A DNA stretch of 21,398 bases, taken from assembly GCA_002496395.1 (NCBI GenBank), contig DAJQ01000050.1, forward strand, positions 6,638 to 28,035. The letters are read 5' to 3'. Numbering within the stretch: position 1 is the stretch's first letter; each line of letters opens with the position of its first letter. A program made the translations under genes and the position numbers. Origin of the DNA: Methanocorpusculaceae archaeon UBA456 (GTDB lineage: Archaea > Halobacteriota > Methanomicrobia > Methanomicrobiales > Methanocorpusculaceae). Of this stretch, positions 1 to 6,866 are shown piece after piece. Below the pieces are notes generated by a model. That model did no database searches, had not been told where the DNA came from, and saw only the letters and a program-made list of their open reading frames with translations.

Positions 1-566
1 GCCAGCTGGTACCCCTCACCTGAACCTGCATCCCGCCTCATGGCAGATTTTAAGGCACGGACAGCAAGTTCGACTGCCTCTTTTTCCGAGAAGCCTGGCT
101 TGAACCTGTCTTCAAGCACACCAAATGCCATGGGAGATCCAGATCCGGTTGCAACAAAGTCATCTTCACGTGTTGCACCACCCATCGCATCAACGGAGTA
201 CACAGAAGAACCTGTATCATCCACCCCGCCAACAAGGAGCTGTACATAATAGGGGAAGTATCGGTTCTGGTTTAAGTAATTTGAGAGGAGAGTTGCCGAG
301 GCTCCGACAGAGATATTTGTCCTCCGCCGGATCTGGTATAAATTGCTCTCAACACTCATCAGTCGTGCAAGCTGCTGGGCATCCCCTACACCGCCGGCCG
401 TTGTCATGCCGATAGTGTTGGTGATCTGATAGATCTTCTTTGCATTTTTGCTTGCGATCATATAGCCCATCGTTGCCCGCTTCTCTGTTGCGAGTACGAC
501 TCCATCTGAGAAGACAATCCCGATGGTTGTCGTTCCCTTCATAATTTCCTGTGGCTGTTGCATCAT
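1..566 (-). CDS. psmB: Proteasome subunit beta, 3' end cut by the window edge
   Basis: Catalytic beta subunit of the archaeal 20S proteasome, a cytoplasmic barrel protease. Reading back from the ATG at 564-566, the protein begins with a short propeptide (MMQQPQEIMKG) followed directly by TTTIGI. The Thr after Gly is therefore the nucleophile exposed by autocatalytic processing. Typical beta-subunit stretches follow, including a Lys in ATEKRAT (Lys33 equivalent) and GGVGDAQ. About 188 codons are present and the C-terminus lies outside the window; the frame stays open and I see no frameshift. A G-rich ribosome binding site (GGGGG, 573-577) sits 6 bases before the chosen start; an ATG one codon later is a possible alternative. 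A TATA-like element at 612-620 fits independent transcription. Family identity is clear. Confidence 0.93.
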   Translation of the reverse strand, partial: MMQQPQEIMKGTTTIGIVFSDGVVLATEKRATMGYMIASKNAKKIYQITNTIGMTTAGGVGDAQQLARLMSVESNLYQIRRRTNISVGASATLLSNYLNQNRYFPYYVQLLVGGVDDTGSSVYSVDAMGGATREDDFVATGSGSPMAFGVLEDRFKPGFSEKEAVELAVRALKSAMRRDAGSGEGYQL

Positions 567-611
567 AGTATGCCCCCAAAAATTAAAATGAAAAAATGAT
601 TGGTATTGTTC

Positions 612-620
612 CATATTTTA
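612..620 (-). promoter_or_regulatory. TATA-like box for psmB
   Basis: Read on the minus strand this is TAAAATATG, an archaeal box A-like element about 50 bases before the psmB ATG. It would place the transcription start near position 590 and leave a leader of about 24 bases that contains the GGGGG ribosome binding site. A second AT-rich element lies at 633-642. Assigned by inspection only. Confidence 0.4.
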
Positions 621-643
621 GTGATTACTTATGATAAATATTC

Positions 644-1492
644 TTATTGTGGCGTATAGTCAAGAAGTGCCTTGATAAGCTCCCGATCATAGAGCATTGA
701 CACGAGTCTGTTATCGCCGTTGACTATTGGCAGCTGATCGACACGCCCTCTCTTCATCTTCAATGCACATTCGGAAACCCCGGCATTTGTTGGAACAGCA
801 ATAACCTTCTTGACCATTGCAAGTTTGACGGGTTTTGTTGGAAGCTGAATTCTGGATATTCCATAGGAGATCATATGCATGTCACGTATACTCTCCCATG
901 TCCATTCGTCATCGTCTGTACCATTAGAAAAGTCGCTTACCTCGACATCGTCCTCAATACAGGAACATCTGATGAGATCACGTTCGGTAATGATCCCTTC
1001 AAGTCTGCTTTCAGAATCAAGAATAGCAATTGCATCAACATGTGCAATCTCCATGATCCTTCCGACAATTGTAAGTGGGGTCTCACTCCAGAGAGCAAAT
1101 GTTCTGGAAATATACCGGTTCTTGATCTCATCTTTAATCTTTAGCTGGGCGACTGCCCCGACAAGATCGGCAACGCTGATAAGCCCAACGAGTTTATCAT
1201 CTTCGATAACCGGAAGTCGCCTGATATTATTTGTAATGATTATATCTGCCGCTTCTCTCAGAGTGGCATCCGGAGATATGCAGAGCGGGTTATGGGTCAT
1301 TAATAATGCAATCTGCGTCTCATGGGGATTACCGAGAAGATCTTTCCTGGTTATGATCCCAATAAGCTCCCCGTCTTTCATCACAGGAACGCCGCTGATC
1401 CCGGTTCTTTTCAGAATCTTCAGAATCTCATCCCTGTTTGCCGGGGTGTCTGCTGTGACCACATTTTTTGTCATATAGTCACGAACTATCAT
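644..1492 (-). CDS. Protein with four CBS domains
   Basis: A 282-residue soluble protein built almost entirely from CBS domains, which usually bind adenine nucleotides or S-adenosyl compounds as energy sensors. Four repeats can be read: about residues 5-55 (ISGVPVMKDGELIGIITRKD), 60-115 (IRRLPVIEDDKLVGLISVAD), 125-175 (AIAILDSESRLEGIITERD) and 225-280 (VDQLPIVNGDNRLVSMLYD). A less regular insert near 178-215 is acidic (NGTDDDEW) and separates repeats 3 and 4. No enzymatic domain is attached, so the regulated partner cannot be named. The ATG lies 5 bases after the stop of the upstream universal stress gene, whose last codons carry a purine-rich GTGAGGG that can act as ribosome binding site. 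The two are probably co-transcribed. Confidence 0.88.
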   Translation of the reverse strand: MIVRDYMTKNVVTADTPANRDEILKILKRTGISGVPVMKDGELIGIITRKDLLGNPHETQIALLMTHNPLCISPDATLREAADIIITNNIRRLPVIEDDKLVGLISVADLVGAVAQLKIKDEIKNRYISRTFALWSETPLTIVGRIMEIAHVDAIAILDSESRLEGIITERDLIRCSCIEDDVEVSDFSNGTDDDEWTWESIRDMHMISYGISRIQLPTKPVKLAMVKKVIAVPTNAGVSECALKMKRGRVDQLPIVNGDNRLVSMLYDRELIKALLDYTPQ

Positions 1493-1497
1493 TGTGC

Positions 1498-1926
1498 TTA
1501 TACCCTCACCACCATGGTTGAAACATTGCTGTATTTCACGACATGGGCTGAAACGCTCCCGATTAAGAGGCGGTCTACCGTGGATTTCCCACGTGAACCA
1601 ACTATGATGAGATCAGCATTCTCTTTCTCAGAGAGATTGATGATCTCATTGCCTGCATGGCCTGAGAGGAGATGTTTCGTGAGTATTATTCCGGCATCAG
1701 CAGCCTTTTTCTCTGCCTTATCCAGCGCATCGGTCCCCTCCTTTTCGAGAAGACTATAGATGACCTCCCATGTATTGTCCATCGGAACAGATGATATAAG
1801 CCCTGTCTCAATGACATAGATTGCATGCAGATTGGCTTTAAACCCCCTGGCAAGCTCAATGGCTTTATCCAGAGCATTCATGCCAATTTCAGACCCGTCA
1901 ATTGCGACCAGAAGTGTATGAAACAT
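1498..1926 (-). CDS. Universal stress protein (UspA family), ATP-binding type
   Basis: A 142-residue single-domain Usp protein. The N-terminus MFHTLLVAIDGS carries the conserved Asp10 of the nucleotide site. The ATP-binding signature G-x2-G-x9-G-S is complete at residues 110-124 (GSRGKSTVDRLLIGS), so this should be an ATP-binding member. The start is ATG at 1924-1926 because GGTGG lies about 6 bases upstream; a longer reading from a TTG at 1938 would place that ribosome binding site inside the gene. The CBS-domain gene follows after 5 bases. The pairing suggests that the two sense cellular energy charge together, but the target is unknown. An AT-rich element at 1946-1956 could be its TATA box. 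The exact physiological role cannot be told from sequence. Confidence 0.88.
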   Translation of the reverse strand: MFHTLLVAIDGSEIGMNALDKAIELARGFKANLHAIYVIETGLISSVPMDNTWEVIYSLLEKEGTDALDKAEKKAADAGIILTKHLLSGHAGNEIINLSEKENADLIIVGSRGKSTVDRLLIGSVSAHVVKYSNVSTMVVRV

Positions 1927-1969
1927 ATATACCACCAAAATCAGTTCTTAATAATTAGGTGTTTATCAA

Positions 1970-3001
1970 TTAAAAAAGAATTCTATCAAGATGGCAGGAA
2001 CCTCCCCGTGAGATCACTGTCCTGACAGGATCCCGGGAGCAGATCAGGTTGGATCGCTCAGGATTAATCTCAATAATTGAAGCCCTTTTCCCCTCTTCAA
2101 TCCAGTATGGGTCTTTTGTGAGGGCTGATCCTCCAATTCCCATCTCAAGAATGGTGCGCGCGGAAAGAGTGGTGATCTCGGAGAGGAAAGCCATCTCGCG
2201 CCAGAGATCAGGCTGAACGAACATTGCATTATCTGTGCCAAGGAAGACTCTGCATCCAAGATCAATCATCTCGCAAACCGGTGGATGATCCGGTGATCTG
2301 GTTACTCCAAGGATCCAGTTTGATCGTGGACAGATGGCAATTGGAATTCCTTCATCTGCACAGCGCCTGAGATCATTTCGGCGGGCATGAGTGCAGTGAA
2401 TCAGGAGATCCGGGTTATATGCCAGTGCACCTTCAATATCATCAGAATCTCGTTCCCCGGCATGGATTGCAATCCTGCGACCGGCACGGCGGGCAGTTTC
2501 AATGTCGGATTCAAGATTGTGAAGGTCACGAACGCTGCTGATACCATATCCATCTGAGATCAGCTCGCCACCTTCCCTTCCAAAGATAAGGGGCCGTGTG
2601 GACATGCCGTCTGCTGCCTCCCGAAGCGCATCAACACCTTCGACTCCCCCTTCACGAAAATCGGCAAAGCCAGCACACCCGGTCTGCTCCATAAACCCTA
2701 TCGTCGCGTGCATCGCAGAGACAAGAGCATCTCTTTCTGTCGCGCGCAGAATCCGATGTTTCAATCCATCAGGCGGAGAAACGATGGATTCCAGGTCCCC
2801 ATCAACTGGCAGATCCATTGCCACGGTATCTCCGATATGAGTGTGAGCATTGAAGAGTGCAGGGAGGATCCATCGTTTCCGTGGATTTTTCACCTCTTCA
2901 ATCGATCTGATGATCCCATCTTCAATGTCAATTCGGACCGGCTGGAGTGATAATTCATCACCTAAAAATGCAAACCCCTCAATGGAGGCATTATTCTCCA
3001 T
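1970..3001 (-). CDS. Metal-dependent amidohydrolase (TRZ/ATZ/deaminase-like)
   Basis: A 343-residue member of the amidohydrolase superfamily, cytoplasmic. Metal-site residues can be read in the usual order: H53-x-H55 after the first beta strand (NAHTHIGD), H180 with E183 (IHAGERD), H202/H205 (IHCTHAR), and D257 (FLGTDNAM). The HAGE and GTDN pattern is that of aminohydrolases acting on purine or pyrimidine rings (adenosine, S-adenosylhomocysteine, cytosine or guanine deaminases). It is shorter than the usual ~420-residue SAH/MTA deaminases, so the substrate stays open. The ATG at 2999-3001 has AGGT 5 bases upstream. It is divergent from the Sec61-beta gene across 52 bases. Its stop lies 43 bases before the universal stress gene, so read-through is possible. 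Confident on superfamily, not on substrate. Confidence 0.85.
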   Translation of the reverse strand: MENNASIEGFAFLGDELSLQPVRIDIEDGIIRSIEEVKNPRKRWILPALFNAHTHIGDTVAMDLPVDGDLESIVSPPDGLKHRILRATERDALVSAMHATIGFMEQTGCAGFADFREGGVEGVDALREAADGMSTRPLIFGREGGELISDGYGISSVRDLHNLESDIETARRAGRRIAIHAGERDSDDIEGALAYNPDLLIHCTHARRNDLRRCADEGIPIAICPRSNWILGVTRSPDHPPVCEMIDLGCRVFLGTDNAMFVQPDLWREMAFLSEITTLSARTILEMGIGGSALTKDPYWIEEGKRASIIEINPERSNLICSRDPVRTVISRGGSCHLDRILF

Positions 3002-3020
3002 ATCCTACCTATTGACCGTT

Positions 3021-3033
3021 TGTTTAAATATAT
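3021..3033 (+). promoter_or_regulatory. TATA box in the amidohydrolase / Sec61-beta divergent promoter
   Basis: The element TTTAAATATATG is centred about 27 bases before the ATG of the Sec61-beta gene, so a start of transcription at or next to the ATG is expected (leaderless or nearly so). The near-palindromic AT core could also serve the divergent amidohydrolase gene. This is the clearest box A in the window. Confidence 0.6.
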
Positions 3034-3053
3034 GCACGGAGAAACCTGTGTAC

Positions 3054-3212
3054 ATGGCAAAGAAGAAAGGTGGAAGAATGATATCCTCCGCAGGCCTTGT
3101 CACCTATTATGACAGTGAGGACAGGCGTCAGGTCACCATTGACCCTAAAACCGTAATTGCAGTAGCAATTGGCATTGGAGTCTTTATCTTTATTATGAAT
3201 CTCATATACTAA
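3054..3212 (+). CDS. secG: Preprotein translocase subunit SecG/Sec61-beta, archaeal type
   Basis: A 52-residue tail-anchored protein of the SecYEG/Sec61 translocon in the cytoplasmic membrane. It starts MAKKKGGRM, has the conserved SSAGLVTYYDSED and IDPKTV segments of archaeal Sec61-beta, and ends with a single hydrophobic helix (about residues 34-51) and almost no exterior tail. This matches the family in length and order. The ATG at 3054 is used as start; an in-frame GTG at 3048 with GGAG 6-7 bases upstream would add two residues (MY). A TATA box at 3021-3033 argues for a near-leaderless mRNA. It ends 4 bases from the convergent cofE stop. Family assignment is firm despite the small size. 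Confidence 0.9.
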   Translation: MAKKKGGRMISSAGLVTYYDSEDRRQVTIDPKTVIAVAIGIGVFIFIMNLIY

Positions 3213-3216
3213 CTCA

Positions 3217-3957
3217 TCATCTCTTTTTCAGGGCTTCTTTGATGATATCTTCGGATTCCTCAAAATAGAGCATATCATGCCCGCTCCAGGTCTCCATGTT
3301 CCGGAAGACAACTGCTGGAACTCCTTTATTGCTCTCACCCATCACGAAGTTTGCAAAACCGGCGATCTCATCAGCAACCGCCTCTTCAGTTATAAGAAGC
3401 TCATGGCCAAAGAGATCATGATCTCCCCGGAAATCACGAATTGCAGTCATGCCGCTCCATCCTATCGCGTGGCCGGTCTGTCCGCGCCGGAATGCCCGCC
3501 CACAGGTATCTGTCAGGATCACACGAATGTCGACACCTGCCTTCTCCCTGATAGCCGATCGGATCGCCTCAGCAGCTTCCATAGGATCTGCGGGAAGAAG
3601 AATGACAATTCCATCCTCCACATTGCTGTGATCGACACCTGCCCGGACGCCGATATGGCCTGAGGCAAGTCTTGAGAGGATGAAAGGATGATCAAGGATG
3701 ATCTCAACTGACGAGTCAAGAACAGCCTGGACAAAGCGGGGATCCTCATGGGTCATGCCGGCGATCCGCCCGGCTTCAGAGGTGGGCGTGATCTCATCAA
3801 GATTCCGTATATTTCCCACAGACTTGGAATAGACAGAACTGGCGACACAGAGAATATCCCCCTCCACAAAGGTGATCCTCTCGGAGATGAGCCCGGCGAG
3901 ATCATCACCTGGCTGGATAATGGGGAGGTTTTCAACCCCGATAACTTCAATTGACAT
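3217..3957 (-). CDS. cofE: Coenzyme F420-0:L-glutamate ligase
   Basis: CofE adds L-glutamate residues to F420-0 using GTP, giving the gamma-glutamyl tail of coenzyme F420, the hydride carrier of methanogenesis. The 246-residue length is normal for archaeal CofE. Family segments seen include the N-terminal PIIQPGDDLAG, the SSVYSKSVG stretch, SGHIGVRAGVDHSNVEDG, LTDTCGRAFRRGQTGHAIG and ELLITEEAVADEIAGFANF. The start is the ATG at 3955-3957; there is no good Shine-Dalgarno site upstream, but an AT-rich GATAAAAG lies about 18-25 bases before it. The gene stands alone: it is convergent with the Sec61-beta gene and divergent from the zinc-ribbon gene at 4111. Nothing odd was noticed. Confidence 0.95.
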   Translation of the reverse strand: MSIEVIGVENLPIIQPGDDLAGLISERITFVEGDILCVASSVYSKSVGNIRNLDEITPTSEAGRIAGMTHEDPRFVQAVLDSSVEIILDHPFILSRLASGHIGVRAGVDHSNVEDGIVILLPADPMEAAEAIRSAIREKAGVDIRVILTDTCGRAFRRGQTGHAIGWSGMTAIRDFRGDHDLFGHELLITEEAVADEIAGFANFVMGESNKGVPAVVFRNMETWSGHDMLYFEESEDIIKEALKKR

Positions 3958-4075
3958 TTTGCTCAGTTCTTTTATCTGCTTGATAGAGATTAATTTCTTT
4001 GCTGAGGTATTTACTATCCTCAGGGCAGAAGAGGGGATACAGTATCTGATCAGGATGTCCGATCACCTTCCGATA

Positions 4076-4086
4076 CCTTTATCTTC
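4076..4086 (+). promoter_or_regulatory. Putative TATA box of the zinc-ribbon gene
   Basis: The segment CTTTATCTTC is centred about 28 bases before the ATG at 4111. No purine-rich ribosome binding site precedes that ATG, so the spacing fits a leaderless transcript. Judged by eye; weak consensus. Confidence 0.35.
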
Positions 4087-4110
4087 AAATCCGTATACCA
4101 TCGGGTACGT

Positions 4111-4383
4111 ATGTATATCATAATCCGGTGTCCGGGGTGCCGGTCATTTACCTATATGGATCATCTTCAGAGATGGAAACTCTGCCCGGTCTGTGGAGAG
4201 ATCATCGGTTCACAGAAGGCGCCGGTCTATATTGAGGTGCAGACCTATGCTGAGGCCGATCAGATCGTCTCCCAGCTTGAGGAATATCTGAGAAAGACAC
4301 GACGGGGTGACCTCACTGATGATGAGATTGCGCGTCTTCGCGCCACCTATGCACGGTGGGTGAAGGCGCATATCCCTGTCTAA
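4111..4383 (+). CDS. Small zinc-ribbon protein, DUF1922-like
   Basis: A 90-residue protein of unknown function. The N-terminal third is a compact zinc ribbon: C7-x2-C10 and C25-x2-C28 (IRCPGC, LCPVCG). It is followed by a strand and a charged helical region (YAEADQIVSQLEEYLRKTRR) ending in a basic amphipathic segment. The opening MYIIIRC and the general plan resemble small methanogen proteins of the DUF1922 group. No catalytic motif is visible; nucleic-acid or protein binding through the ribbon would be a guess. It is divergent from cofE and convergent with fwdC, and its stop is followed by a T-run at 4388-4393. The start ATG fits a leaderless mRNA. Confidence 0.72.
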   Translation: MYIIIRCPGCRSFTYMDHLQRWKLCPVCGEIIGSQKAPVYIEVQTYAEADQIVSQLEEYLRKTRRGDLTDDEIARLRATYARWVKAHIPV

Positions 4384-4387
4384 TCAA

Positions 4388-4393
4388 TTTTTT
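4388..4393 (+). terminator. T-run terminator after the zinc-ribbon gene
   Basis: Six consecutive T bases begin 4 bases after the TAA stop of the zinc-ribbon gene and reach the stop codon of convergent fwdC. Archaeal RNA polymerase terminates at such T-runs without needing a hairpin. It is a short run, so the strength is uncertain. Confidence 0.4.
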
Positions 4394-5169
4394 CACTGAA
4401 GATAGGTAAAGCGGGCAGTATAGAGATCTCCATTTCCGCGGTTTGCCACATCTCCTCTGAAATGGTGAAACAGAAGTCCTTCATGATTGATTGTTCCTCT
4501 CTTTTCAAAGGTTGGGATCATCTCCGCCGCGCATCCATACACATAACAGGTGCCATTTGACATATTTGCACAGACGCGGCTTGTGTCCCCGAGGATGGTG
4601 ACGGTTCCCCCCTTCATCTCTGCACATGCAAAGTCTCCGGTATTACCATGGATGAGGACGTCTCCACCCGCTATATGTTCGCATGCAAAATCCCCAACCG
4701 ATCCTATCACTTCAACCGATCCTCCCCGCATGCCGCGACGTCCCCCACGGTATCCACTGGCGCAGTAATCTCCGCAATCTCCATGGCAGAGAATTTCGCC
4801 TCCCTGCATCTCGCGTCCAAGCCATCCATCTGCTGAACCCAGTATCTCGATTCTGCCGCCGGACATAAAATTCCCACAATGCATCCCGATAGAACCTTCG
4901 ATGGTGATTGTGCCCCCGGTCATGTATTCACCAACACGTTTGACGAGCGATGCATCTCCGCGTATCAGAATCTCGATCTCATCAACTGACGATGCTGTCC
5001 CCTCGATACCAACATCTGCAAGCTCATTGAGGTGTACAGTCCTGTTCCCTTCTCCAACACAAATTTCCTTGTTATTGAAAAATGCATCCGGGGTGATCAT
5101 CTCGGCTTCGATTGGGATGAAAGGGTTTCTGCGGTTTCTGCGGTTTCTGAAGGTGATGGTTACGTTCAT
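4393..5169 (-). CDS. fwdC: Formylmethanofuran dehydrogenase subunit C
   Basis: FwdC is the beta-helical subunit of the tungsten/molybdenum formylmethanofuran dehydrogenase, the cytoplasmic complex that reduces CO2 to formylmethanofuran. The 258-residue protein shows the glycine-rich beta-helix repeats known from the C-terminal domain of glutamate synthase: successive units such as GEYMTGGTITIEGS, GDFACEHIAGGDVLIHGN and GDFACAEMKGGTVTILGD between about residues 80 and 210. The ATG overlaps the fwdA stop (ATGA), and this is the last gene of the long eha-fwd run. Odd: the N-terminus contains FRNRRNRRNPF, encoded by a 9-base direct repeat present three times (5123-5149), giving a very basic start where I would expect acidic or neutral residues. 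The metal type (W or Mo) cannot be told from this subunit. Confidence 0.95.
   Translation of the reverse strand: MNVTITFRNRRNRRNPFIPIEAEMITPDAFFNNKEICVGEGNRTVHLNELADVGIEGTASSVDEIEILIRGDASLVKRVGEYMTGGTITIEGSIGMHCGNFMSGGRIEILGSADGWLGREMQGGEILCHGDCGDYCASGYRGGRRGMRGGSVEVIGSVGDFACEHIAGGDVLIHGNTGDFACAEMKGGTVTILGDTSRVCANMSNGTCYVYGCAAEMIPTFEKRGTINHEGLLFHHFRGDVANRGNGDLYTARFTYLQ
5123..5149. repeat. Three tandem copies of a 9-base unit inside fwdC
   Basis: The unit GGTTTCTGC-like (as read: gggtttctg, cggtttctg, cggtttctg) repeats three times without a gap. It is in frame and encodes the Arg-Asn-Arg series near residues 8-15 of FwdC. Slippage could change its copy number without breaking the frame. Confidence 0.85.
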
Positions 5170-6866
5170 AGATCGGTCTCCGTTTCAATGCAGTGATTCC
5201 TGTGGAGGTATTCTTCCTGGACTGGATAATTACTCATCCTGACACTGTAGTATCGCTCAAAGAGTTCCTGAAATGCGGTGTCATGCTGCATGTCATAGGC
5301 AGCTGGAACCTTTGGCTTCACCCAGAAGGTGGTGTTCTCCCCGTCAATGATCGCATCTCCCCGTCGGGAGACAACCCGCCCTCGTTTAATGGTGTATTCA
5401 GTCTGTGAAAAGCCTTTTATCACTTTTTCATAGTCAGCAGACGGATCAATATCATCGATCCTTAATGGATAGATGGCAATATCTCCCTCGGCCCCGGGTG
5501 ACAGGTAGCCTTTTCCGATATCGATGATCCCAAGTGCCTTAGCCTGTCCTGCCCTGGTCATCACTGCAATCTCATGCCAGTCGAGTTCCCGATCAATTGC
5601 CGGGAGAGGTACACGCTTTTCTGTATCCTGATGGATTGTTGCAAATTCGGCGTCACGATACCGTTTGCTCATCAGGAGGGCAATGATCTCGGGGTACTTC
5701 ACAAACGGAGCACCATTTGGATTATCGGTTGTGAGCATACATTGCCAGGGGTTCTCGACGAGGAGAGCCAGCTCAAGGCCTATTGCCCACATAATGCTGT
5801 TGACCAGATTCTTCTTCCGATAGTTCACTGGGATGATGCCGGATCCCGTCTCAAGTTCAATATCATGGTTACTCCATTTATCATGGTGGAGACGGTAGAG
5901 ATTGAACTCCATTGGTCCATCTGCGGTCATCGTCGTCGTCCGACCAAACATCACCTGTCCCATATCAATGACGATCTGCGGCCGGAGGTTCACCATCTTT
6001 GCAACCGGCTCGCTCTTTGAACAGAAATCTCCCCATCCACTGCCCCCATATGAATGGAACTGGACATGGGTTGCATAGAGCGACTGACGTTTGTCATTGA
6101 GATCCGGAACATGCCCGAATGTACCGAGTGTGCAGGTGAAGTTACCTGGTGTTCCGAGATTATTGCAATGAAGATGCACCGAATGCGGAAGATGCAGAAG
6201 TTCATTTGCCCTGATCGCACCTTTGATGATATCAGCCGGTGTCAGGTCGAATGTTGGTATTGTCTGATTGATGCAGGAGACGTTCTTCCCAAAACCCCAT
6301 GCTTCTGTCCCGCCGGGATTCGTCAGTTTGATCGCAAACCCTTTCACAGCACTGAGTGTCCAGGCAATGATCGCTGCGGCATGTTTGATATCGTTATCCT
6401 CAAGCGCCCTGAGCATCCCCCAGTTTCCGTCAAAGAGTGTGTTTGCGAATGAATCCTGGAGCGGGGTGAATTTAAACTCCTCATGGGTGTGGCGGGCTTC
6501 AAGCGGCGCCATTGCACCCTCAACAAGTGTAGTATACCCAAGCGCACTGTACCTGTAGCTGTTCCCATACGTTGTCGGAACACTATAGCCGGAGGTGATA
6601 TGCATCGGCCCTCTCCGTGCCGTCCTCCCCGCCCGCATATCTTCAGGGCTCATGTACCTGCCGAAGTTCACTTTTGTCCCGGAGTAGTGTGTATGTGAGT
6701 CGATACCTCCTGGAAGGGTGAGGAATCCATGGCAATCGATCACCTCGGCTTTTGGGGATGCTTCCTCGACGATCCTGCTACCGGATAGTGCAATATCCAT
6801 CAGTTCGCCATTGATGCCTGAGATCGGGTCGATCACATAAGCGTTCTTTAAGAGTATCTCAGCCAT
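5166..6866 (-). CDS. fwdA: Formylmethanofuran dehydrogenase subunit A
   Basis: FwdA is the amidohydrolase subunit that condenses formate, arriving through an internal tunnel from FwdB, with methanofuran. The 566-residue length is typical. Dinuclear-metal residues can be placed by the family pattern: H58-x-H60 (GIDSHTHYSG), Lys180 as the carboxylated bridge (FAIKLTNPGG), H231/H233 and H267 as likely His ligands, and D381 (TTDNPNG). The gene opens 8 bases inside the end of fwdB and its stop overlaps the fwdC start, so the four fwd genes are translationally coupled. All expected metal ligands seem present, so the subunit should be active. Confidence is high from length, motifs and context. Confidence 0.97.
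   Translation of the reverse strand: MAEILLKNAYVIDPISGINGELMDIALSGSRIVEEASPKAEVIDCHGFLTLPGGIDSHTHYSGTKVNFGRYMSPEDMRAGRTARRGPMHITSGYSVPTTYGNSYRYSALGYTTLVEGAMAPLEARHTHEEFKFTPLQDSFANTLFDGNWGMLRALEDNDIKHAAAIIAWTLSAVKGFAIKLTNPGGTEAWGFGKNVSCINQTIPTFDLTPADIIKGAIRANELLHLPHSVHLHCNNLGTPGNFTCTLGTFGHVPDLNDKRQSLYATHVQFHSYGGSGWGDFCSKSEPVAKMVNLRPQIVIDMGQVMFGRTTTMTADGPMEFNLYRLHHDKWSNHDIELETGSGIIPVNYRKKNLVNSIMWAIGLELALLVENPWQCMLTTDNPNGAPFVKYPEIIALLMSKRYRDAEFATIHQDTEKRVPLPAIDRELDWHEIAVMTRAGQAKALGIIDIGKGYLSPGAEGDIAIYPLRIDDIDPSADYEKVIKGFSQTEYTIKRGRVVSRRGDAIIDGENTTFWVKPKVPAAYDMQHDTAFQELFERYYSVRMSNYPVQEEYLHRNHCIETETDL

Noticed and set aside
349..579. Minus-strand 76-residue frame at the proteasome start, suggesting a frameshift in psmB
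   Set aside because: It is an out-of-frame shadow; the true psmB frame is open from 566 to the window edge with normal proteasome motifs.
875..1478. Long plus-strand frames inside the CBS gene
   Set aside because: They are antisense shadows of a gene with four clear CBS repeats.
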